From: Cladobotryum mycophilum
Lineage: Eukaryota; Ascomycota; Sordariomycetes; Hypocreales; Hypocreaceae
Reading direction: 5' to 3'
Assembly: GCA_036429605.1 (NCBI GenBank)
Contig: CM071590.1
Location: 2,542,001 to 2,606,000, forward strand
Length of the DNA: 64,000 nucleotides
Below, piece after piece: positions 56,797 through 64,000 of this stretch. Each line of letters opens with the position of its first letter. The first letter of the stretch is position 1. The notes below the pieces were generated by a model. The model worked only from the letters and a program-made list of their open reading frames with translations, made no database searches and was not told the origin of the DNA. A program made the position numbers and the translations under genes.

Positions 56797-57932
56797 CTAA
56801 TCCGTATCCCATTCTGGAGGACAGAACTCCACTGGTTCATCAAAGTCTTTCAACGGCCTTGTCGTCGTCCCCAAAGTGCCCGTCGACTCGTCCAATGCCA
56901 ACCAACGAGTCTTCAGCCAGCCTAGGAAAGCAGGCCTACGGGTCCGATGCGGTTTCGGCACCCAGTCAACAAACTCTGCCGGGCATTGACCCCAGTATCG
57001 GTATCGAGGACAGAATGCACGACTTGTTATTGGTTTGGGATATCTGAAGTTTGGTCGGCTAAAGACTGTGGAAGCATTAAAGTTGAAGAGATAAATATCC
57101 GGCATTTCATTTTCGACGTCTGGCCCAGCTAGAATAATGTTTCTTGGTGCAAAATCGCGTTGGTTAACTCCATGGAACAAGATTCCGCATTCGACTTCCA
57201 TAGCTTTAGCAAGTATCTCAAGTCGTTGATTCGGTGGAATGTTCTTGACACGGTTCGTCTCTACCAAGGACTTCATGGTAACACCTCCTTCAATCCAACC
57301 AAGCAAGATCATGCGAACCGGCCGTGCCACGTAAGGTTCCACGACAAGAGGCATGTCGAACGTCCATGAGCCGAAGTACTTGGGAGTGAACGCTCCAGCG
57401 ACTCCCTTTGCGTCCAGCTCCTCGTATGCGGCCGCCTCACGGCTGTAGTCGTGCTCGGCTCTCCATGTGACATCGTCCGGCCTATCGGGGCCATACTGGT
57501 AATACAAAGGATCATAGACCTTTGCGACATATTCTTGAGATGTGTCTTCGCCCAACTGGCAGCGTAGAATCTGAGAACCGAGTCCATATCTGAGAATATC
57601 CACCACCTTGAGGGCGTGCACAATTTGGTCTTGATGGGGTGGAGAGTCCGCGGGGGGTATCGAAGACACAATTCACTGAGTGTCAGATGGTACTGGTCCT
57701 GCTCACTGGCTCTTGGGCGCCATGTTTCTTTCTGGTAGTCTGCGCCGAATGGCGGGGAGGAATGTGACGGTTTATGAATAGGACAGTATTCTTTTGATAT
57801 GGATTTTGTAGTCTTTGAGGATCGGGGAGAGGCTTCCAACGAGGCCGGTCGGGCCCCCTGTTGGCCAACATTTTGGATGAGTTGTTTGAGTTGAGTTGAG
57901 AGAGCTGGTTCTTGGATAAAAGCTCCTCTCAT
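56797..57932 (-). CDS. Protein-kinase-like fold protein, probable one-base frame break near the N-terminus
   Basis: The kinase-like part is clear in the frame open from about 57669 to 56797: GLGSQILRCQL (loop-like), YVAKVYDPLYY (VAIK-like lysine), EAAAYEEL (helix C Glu), QRDFAPRNIIL in place of HRDLKPENI, and YLFNFN in place of DFG. That frame has no ATG near its start and a stop codon directly upstream. The frame that is open upstream begins at ATG 57932 and runs to LSELCLRYPP. The two meet at the G6 run 57650-57655 and would fuse with one more base, giving about 378 aa. I therefore place the start at 57932; an unseen spliced upstream exon is the alternative. Such fungal single-domain kinase-fold proteins are of unknown substrate. 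Altered DFG suggests weak or atypical phosphotransfer (inference). Confidence 0.7.
57650..57655 (-). other. Probable frame break at C6 run inside kinase-like gene
   Basis: The upstream frame reads LCLRYPP into the run and the kinase frame reads ADSPPHQDQ out of it. A seventh C would join them. In the kinase frame a TGA lies two codons before the first open codon, and that codon is GTG, not ATG. Confidence 0.6.
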
Positions 57933-58380
57933 GGGTGATTTGAAGAAGCCTGTGAAAGTGATGACGGAAAGGAACAAGAAAAGAAAATGAGTAGGTAGCC
58001 GTTTGACTTGACACAAGCACTGCAAGTGACTGACTGGACTGTACAACTTTCAGGAGACTTGTTGATTAAGCAAGGCTAATTTGTCATGGATTGAATGTGC
58101 CCGAACTTCTCTAGACCGAGAGGCGTCGTCAAAACTCAAAATGCAAGAATTAGATCCCGGCACCTGAAGTACTCATAGAATTGGCCCCCCTCTGACTTTA
58201 CTGTCTTCTTCTACATACATACATACATACATACATACATACTAGGTACATAAAAGCACCTCAAATCGGCTACGCCAAGTCCCCGACTTCCACGTTTCAA
58301 CCCACAAGTCTAAAGTACGCATAACCTTGAAGTGTGCCTACGACCGCCTTTGCTGGCAAGCGCCATCACTGTTTGGTTAT
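57933..58380. other. Intergenic region with CATA repeat
   Basis: 448 bp between two tandem minus-strand genes, holding the promoter of the kinase-like gene and a CATA microsatellite. Possible acceptor-like sequence at about 57950 leaves open an upstream non-coding exon. Confidence 0.5.
58213..58242. repeat. (CATA)n microsatellite
   Basis: About seven uninterrupted tetramers, followed by a TAGGTA word. Confidence 0.85.
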
Positions 58381-59793
58381 TTAGTCCACAATGTGAAATA
58401 GTAACGCAATCTTGGCCAGCTCGGACGAATCGTCGGGAGTAGTTCCGCTGACGGTGTAGGAATGAGCCATGGCAAAGACGTCAATCTTGTTGATGGACTT
58501 GGTGTTGCCTAGACCGTCTTTGTGTTGCGTCAGGAAATAAGCACTGCCAGAACCGTTGGGAGACCCAATGATGGCGTAAAAGGGGTCCCTGGTGCGCCTG
58601 CTTGGGAGGAGCGTCAGGTGGTTGCCCCAAGTTCCGATGACGGGGTCTGGTCCAGGGAATGCCTGCCGGAGTGCCATGAAAATAATCTCAAGTGACTCCA
58701 GGTTGGCAATGGAGGCCCTGATAATGTAGTTGACATTGCCAGAACTAGCGCCTTCCTCTTTACAAACCTCAATCTATCAGAGACGAGTCCAGGTTAGTAA
58801 CTATCTCTCCCCATCTTTGAATAGACTCATCTTTAGCTTTTCCGGAGGATTGGATAGGCAGATAGGAAAGGGGGGGAGGGGGAAAAGGGGAAAGGGGTGG
58901 GTGTGTGCAAGGAAGTTATACCCATTGTAACCAAGCAGCGTCACTCCACTATACACGAAAAATAGTGATTAGCCGACAGTCCTCGAGAACCAACGTATCA
59001 TAGCGGAACAAATCATACCTGTTTGAGGTTTGTCACTCTGTGAGCCGCGTCCGGCTTGCCTTCCGATCTTTGGACCGCAGCGCTGACGGCAAGGTTCTCA
59101 CCAGCTATTATGACACCCTTTTTGGGAATAAATGCGCTGGCGAAAAACGCCCCTGATACCTGTAAGGGGAAGCTCAGTTAGCAAATATCCATCCACGTAG
59201 AGCCAAATCTTGGACCGTCGTGAAGTCGGTAAACTGGGTGACTTGTGGTGAATGAGAGGTTGGATGGGTCACGGGATTTCACTCACAAAACCCGTACTAG
59301 GAGGGACATTGTCCAAGTCTGGCTCGGACGGATCAGGAAATATAATTCCAGGCGTTTCATTCGACCACCATCTCGAGATGAAGCTTCTGCCCACACCGAG
59401 ACTGTCGAATACAGGGTCCAGGTAGTTGTCGATCCCGGGTTCGCGTCCTATGTCAAACCAGCCCTCGGTTTCTGAAAAGAGTTCAGGCCAGCCGGTAATT
59501 TCATTCGTTTGAAGATAGTGCTTGGCCGCATTGTTTGACCTCCTGTCGCGCATCTCGCAATACAGACCTTTCCCCTTCTTCACGTAATAATCGTAAGGTC
59601 TCGATAGCCGCTTGGTAAGGTTGGAATACCTGAATTCGCCAGATTCATCGGAAGAGTTTCTTGGGACAAGAACATGGGAGTCGGGATGGAAGCTGTGAAA
59701 CGAGCTGGTGTAACTCAGGAGAACGGCGGACAGGAAAGCAACAAAAGCAATAGCGAAGAGCGATCCCAGCAAGGGACCACGTCCTAGCGCCAT
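58381..59793 (-). CDS. Hypothetical signal-anchor or secreted protein
   Basis: Minus-strand exons 59287-59793, 59019-59159, 58922-58948 and 58381-58773 give 355 aa; all junctions are phase 0 with GT-AG ends. The third exon is only 27 nt (WSDAAWLQW). Residues about 8-32 (GPLLGSLFAIAFVAFLSAVLL) form one hydrophobic segment after a short basic N-terminus, so the protein is a type II membrane protein or is cleaved and secreted. The remainder is lumenal or extracellular in character, with GLYCEMRDRRS, GWFDIG, a predicted beta-rich middle (SGAFFASAFIPKKGVIIAGENLAVSAAVQ) and N-glycosylation motifs (NSS, NLT, NET). I do not recognise a domain family. It lies in tandem with the kinase-like gene. Confidence 0.8.
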
Positions 59794-60820
59794 CTTGTTC
59801 TGAATTGGGCTTCAGAGCCTGTCACAGAGAATACCTAGCACAATCTTCAAGTCGTGGGGTGCATCAAATTGCAGAGGTATGACTTGGACGCTGATTGTGA
59901 GGATAGGCAGTACTGAGATTCCACAGCAAGTGGCGTTCTAAGTGTACCTATATGAACAACCATGAGAAGTTGTCAAGTCTGAACTTGGGCAACTCGTAAT
60001 GTGTGACTGAGGGATGCCTGACCCCTGATAGACAGACACATCCAAAGTTTTCCAACCATATTCTACCACACCACAGCCAAGGAATTTCGGGTACTTTTGC
60101 CCAATAGAAACCGAGCCAACTAAAGGAACACTCGCAAGCCATTAAACTGTGTGACGATATCAACTATGCTGGCCTGCTGAGGGCCTCTGTACATTCTCCA
60201 CTGACGTTTGTCTTGCCCGTTCTACGCCAAGGACTCGCAAAGTTCCTCTCGATTATCCGAATAAGGTAGGTAAGTGTTTGCATGACGAGTTTAAGCCTCA
60301 AATATCTCAAAAGGATCAGGCCCAGCCCTTTGCGGCGAATGAAATCCCGTCCAATAATGCAACCCTGTGATCGAAAAAACAGTCCATAAGATTACTATTT
60401 ACGTCACCGCAGGGTTGAGGAAAGACAAACAAGGGCACCGGCATTAGTTGTTGTTGTTGTTAGAGCCAACAAACACAAAAGGATGGGATGACCAACACTC
60501 ACCGGACAAACCCGTTCGGGCTCGGCCCAGGCGTTTTCGATAACTTGCAAATTTTTCTTTTCTACCCAACAACGAAGACAGGGTCAGTGCCTTGACCGAG
60601 ACTTGAGAGTGGATCGAGCCTGATTTTTTCGGCGAAACGTTTTGGTGTGGTTGTTGGCTGTTGGTTGTTGGTTGGTTCCATGGTGGACCAAGGGGTGGGA
60701 AATAAACACCGGAACGCTGAAACATGGTAGACAATTCATAGCTATTATGTCTCTTGGTTTCTGACGTTTCTGTCCGTTTCTCCTATGTCTGTTTGTTTTT
60801 CCCGTTCCTGTCTCTTTCTC

Positions 60821-60835
60821 GGGGGGGGGGGGGGG
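60821..60835. repeat. G15 homopolymer
   Basis: Fifteen consecutive G bases, the longest G run in the window, just before a CACGTG core (about 60846-60851). The true length is doubtful, given signs of G/C-run miscalling elsewhere in this assembly. Confidence 0.8.
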
Positions 60836-60911
60836 TTGTTCTCCCACGTGGTGACTTACAAAACATGTTGGTTGTGAGTCTCATGACGAGGCTGAGTTTA
60901 ATAGTGGAGCT

Positions 60912-60935
60912 GTAGGTAGTATGTAGACTACCTAC
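60912..60935. repeat. Inverted repeat GTAGGTAG / CTACCTAC
   Basis: Two perfect 8-bp arms (60912-60919 and 60928-60935) flank an 8-bp spacer, followed by further TAGGTA/GTAGG words to about 60956. It could form a short hairpin; no terminator or element role is shown. Confidence 0.6.
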
Positions 60936-61507
60936 ATAAGTACTAGGTAAGTAGGCAGTCCACATACTCAAAATGGCAACTGGCGGACGGACGGGATGGA
61001 CCCTGCCTAGACGGGAATGTTGACCAATCCGAGCTTAGCGCTTTCGTCGCATAGTCAAGTCAGCCCTATCTCCATGGATCGGGTGGTTTCCCTCCAACGA
61101 CAACACACATACACGGAGCCTCAATCACTATCAGCGGTACATGGATCAGCGGGATATCTCTGAGACGGATTCCCGGTCTCAGCAATGACGGCCGCAGTGT
61201 CGGATCCTCTTTCTGTGCACACATGCATACCCGTCAGAGCGTTTATACCTGATTACAGAAGGAGAGGTAGAAAGAAGGCTGTTTGCTTGTTTGCGGTTAA
61301 TATCGGGGGGTTGTGAATGGTCCGCTTCCTGCATGGATGTAAGTGACAAACATGGTATAACACATGGATGTAGCTTTTAAGCATAAATTGCCATTGCCGT
61401 ATACCACGTCCCAAGACAAAAGTTCAGCAATTGGCCTCCATCTGTGTTGGTAAGCCAAGATTCAACAAGTGCTGCCTATCCTCGGTGACGGCTCCGGGGG
61501 GCCGGGC

Positions 61508-61538
61508 TGTTTGCTGTTTGCTGTTTGCTGTTTGCTGT
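61508..61538. repeat. (TGTTTGC)n tandem repeat
   Basis: Four consecutive 7-bp units in non-coding DNA. Confidence 0.8.
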
Positions 61539-62256
61539 CTGTGGGGGCCGGGCGTCGTTGCGGAGGACATAGCTAAATGAGACGGGCAGGATTGCTCACT
61601 CTGAGTGTTTGGCGTTTGCGTAGTAAAACCATTGCTTCTTTTGGCCCACTTGCTTATTTTTATTCTAGCAATCTTCGATGCTCATCAAACCGCCTCGACT
61701 TACAGGACAAGTTGAAACTTGCTAAACATCGTCATTGCCTTGGCATCCCCCCACCGGCATATTGCTGTAACCGGGAATGCTATTGAGAGTCGGTCCTTTA
61801 ACCTCTGGATAGAAGCATCCAAGACACGATGGGATCAGGCTATGGGTGTTGACCCAAGTGCTGTTGGTTCTAAAGCCGGTTGTGACATTGCCCCGTTTGT
61901 CTCTCCGAGCCTCGAGGATGTATCCTAAAAAAGGGAATATTGTTTCGATACATTCCAAATCATATGTTTGTCCCTGCGTATATGCGCAATTCAAAAAGTC
62001 CCTCGGGTGCGAGGCAGGGTGTGGAAAGACCACTTGGGGGGCCGCGAGGATGACTGGAGCCAACGGGCAAAGGATGACGGCCGTCACTCACGTGTGAGTA
62101 CAAGAAAGGAGCCGATTCTGGGAATAAGTATTCTGCAATGGTCGTCTTTTTTTTTGAAAGGCAAGTATACCGGGCTTTGAACGAATTCGAGCTGGGTCTT
62201 CTTGCGGCAAAATGTCGTTCGTTTCAGGCTCTTGCAGCCTTGCAAGGACAAATAGG

Positions 62257-64000
62257 ATGCCAGTCTTTGGGCTCTTGAGTGTTTTTCTCCTACTTTTCTC
62301 TCTGGCATATGCTGCAGTATCTCCTACAAGCAATCCGGCAATTATGATTGTTGGTGACTCCATCTCCCAGGTATGACAACACCCATTTCTCTTTGGCTGG
62401 ATAAGTTGGACTGACAAGTTTGTAGGGCCATGACGGCGATTTTACATGGAGGTATCGTCTTTGGGAGTGGTTCCACTCCAATGGAGTGTCCGTAAACTTC
62501 GTCGGTCCTTATACAGGAACAGTCCAACAAGGGTCAGCAGAGCCGCCTAGCCCGCCTGCTATTCATGGCTCTTCTACCGTGTCGGCTGGTGTACCGGCAG
62601 TGTCCCAGTTAGGAGGCTATAACCCTGATATTCCGTCCAATTCGCCCTTCTTTAGCAATGGCCGCAATCACTTTGCCGCGTGGGGCCGTCAAGCCGCCCA
62701 GGATATGGGGCTCATTGGCGCCATGGTTTCTCAATACCAGCCTGATTACCTCCTCGTTGAGCTCGGCTTCAATGATGTGGGCTGGTTCGTCAGTGACGCC
62801 TTTGGAACGCTACAAAGCTTGTCGGCCTTTGTCAACAACGCTCGGGCAGCTAAGCCGGATATCGCTTTTGCTATTGCAAACATCCCGCAGAGACTGTTCA
62901 TCGGTGGGCGCGATGATTTGATCGCCAAGACAGAGGATTACAATGACGCATTGCCTCACCTTCTTGCGAGCATGTCCACGCCTCAGTCGCCTATTCAATT
63001 GGTTCAATTCCGCGAAAACTACGCTTGTAAGTCAAACATGAGCATTCCGGTTTTTCTTCTTCTTCTGTCCTGATTTCTAACCTGAATGCAAACACAGGCA
63101 ACCCGAACTCTTGTCCAGCAGGATATGATGGCCTGCATCCAAATGCCTTTGGTGAATTCCAGATTGCCAAGGCCTTTGCAGATGCCCTTAAGCAGGGGTT
63201 CAGCTGGCCTGGCGCTGCCTTTACGGTTCCCGGCAACATCCCTCAAAGGTCATGCAATATACCGGGTAATGTGGTGGCCAGACCAAGCGCGTGTGGAGTC
63301 ACGGTGACTTGGGACCCTGTCCCAGGTGCTATGGGGTACATTGTATCTAATGGCTTCACTGGAGGGGTCATGTCAACATTCAACGTCTCTGGCCCTATCT
63401 ACACCACGACCTGGACTGTGGCGAACCTAACTTGGAATTACCAGGTGCAGGCCTTCTGCGGCGGCGCTCTTTCTGGCAAGAGCTCAGTCGTATCAGCAAC
63501 TGCAAACCCATCTTGCGCTCCAGGTCCATCCAACATCAGAGTCATTGCAACCGATGATGGCATCGACGTCACCTGGGATCCAGTTCAGGGTTACAACGTT
63601 GATAGGTACGGTGTCATCTACTGGGATAGGGATCACGATGCTTTCCTTCAGGACTATGGCTGGACAGGCACATCGGCAAGTTATCGTGGCTTGCGGCCGG
63701 GGGGTCATGTCATCACAGCCGTGGAAACGTGGGCGAATGTCGACGGTGTACTCTGTGCTGGTCTTCCCGGAGCCGGCCAGGGCGTTATAGTTGGTGGCGG
63801 AGCTCCGAAAACGCCTACTGGGCTCAAGGTCAACACTATTCATGAGGGGGCGACTGTGCGGCTGACATTCAACGGCGATCCTAATGCGTATGCGTATGGA
63901 TTTTATACCCGGTCTCTCCTGAAGCCCAACGAGCCCCATCTCCTTGGTGGATACACATCGGAGACGCCGTGTATTGACGTTACGTTTCTGATGCCCGGAG
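62257..64000 (+). CDS. Secreted SGNH/GDSL hydrolase with fibronectin type III-like modules (3' end beyond window)
   Basis: Exons 62257-62370, 62426-63026 and 63098 to the window edge, still open; at least 539 aa are visible. A signal peptide (FGLLSVFLLLFSLAYA) is followed by SGNH blocks: I, IVGDSISQG with nucleophile Ser35; III, ELGFNDVGW with the conserved Asn; and V, YDGLHPNAFGE with Asp249 and His252. Glu/Trp-rich WRYRLWEWF after block I resembles carbohydrate esterase families of the SGNH fold. From about residue 290 there are repeated beta-sandwich modules (VTVTWDPVPGAMGYIV, IDVTWDPVQGYNVDRYG, ATVRLTFNGDP) of FN3 type. Family knowledge: such secreted enzymes deacylate polysaccharides or other esters. 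The substrate is not readable here, and total length is unknown because the gene is cut. Confidence 0.88.

Larger units (their letters stand above)
59794..62256. other. Divergent intergenic region, no gene supported
   Basis: About 2.5 kb between divergent start codons. It contains a 15-base G run (60821-60835), an inverted repeat (60912-60935) and a TGTTTGC tandem repeat (61508-61538). Open frames, including 61722-62087 on the minus strand, have no recognisable motif. Confidence 0.45.

Overview
The window is nuclear DNA from a filamentous ascomycete, most likely a Sordariomycete and probably of the order Hypocreales. The pointers are short introns of about 50-70 nt with GT..CTAAC..AG signals, polypyrimidine/CA-rich leaders, and the gene types: an MSN2/SEB1-type zinc-finger factor, a CRH-type cell-wall enzyme, an LSD1 homologue with a C-terminal HMG box, and an NLR-type receptor. 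The species cannot be named from the sequence alone. I support 16 protein-coding genes and see no tRNA, rRNA, CRISPR array or transposon open reading frame.

Layout, left to right: (1) 1-3076, long CA/CT-rich leader or promoter; (2) 3077-4440 +, conserved-looking hypothetical protein; (3) 5144-6700 -, Ca2+/calmodulin-dependent kinase in seven exons with one GC-AG intron; (4) 8135-13342 +, alpha/beta-hydrolase - NACHT - degenerate beta-propeller receptor (fungal NLR); (5) 15569-16220 +, UBE2W-type E2; (6) 16975-19288 +, VPS33; (7) 20076-23459 +, LSD1-type demethylase; (8) 23964-25276 -, mitochondrial ATP synthase gamma; (9) 25765-28940 +, DNA topoisomerase I; (10) 30060-31307 -, CRH-family GH16; (11) 31308-43513, about 12.2 kb without a credible gene, rich in simple repeats; (12) 43514-45285 +, MSN2/SEB1-like C2H2 factor; (13) 49119-51536 +, DPH6 diphthamide synthetase; (14) 52456-53729 +, DUF202 membrane protein; (15) 54215-56677 +, SMUBP2/HCS1 helicase; (16) 56797-57932 -, kinase-fold protein; (17) 58381-59793 -, hypothetical signal-anchor protein; (18) 62257-end +, secreted SGNH hydrolase with FN3-like modules, cut by the window edge.

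Most genes are housekeeping (ubiquitin transfer, HOPS/CORVET fusion, chromatin, respiration, DNA topology, translation-factor modification) or signalling and stress genes. They form no cluster with one shared pathway. The most variable-looking gene is the NLR, which sits between two conserved genes with 1.4-2.2 kb of non-coding DNA on each side.

The main technical result: at least four genes (LSD1, ATP synthase gamma, SMUBP2 and the kinase-like gene), and possibly the NLR, change reading frame exactly at a G/C run of 5 or 6, and in every case one extra base would restore the frame. The pattern, seen even in a gene needed for respiration, points to homopolymer undercalls in the assembly rather than real pseudogenes. 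Automated gene models here would split or truncate these proteins.
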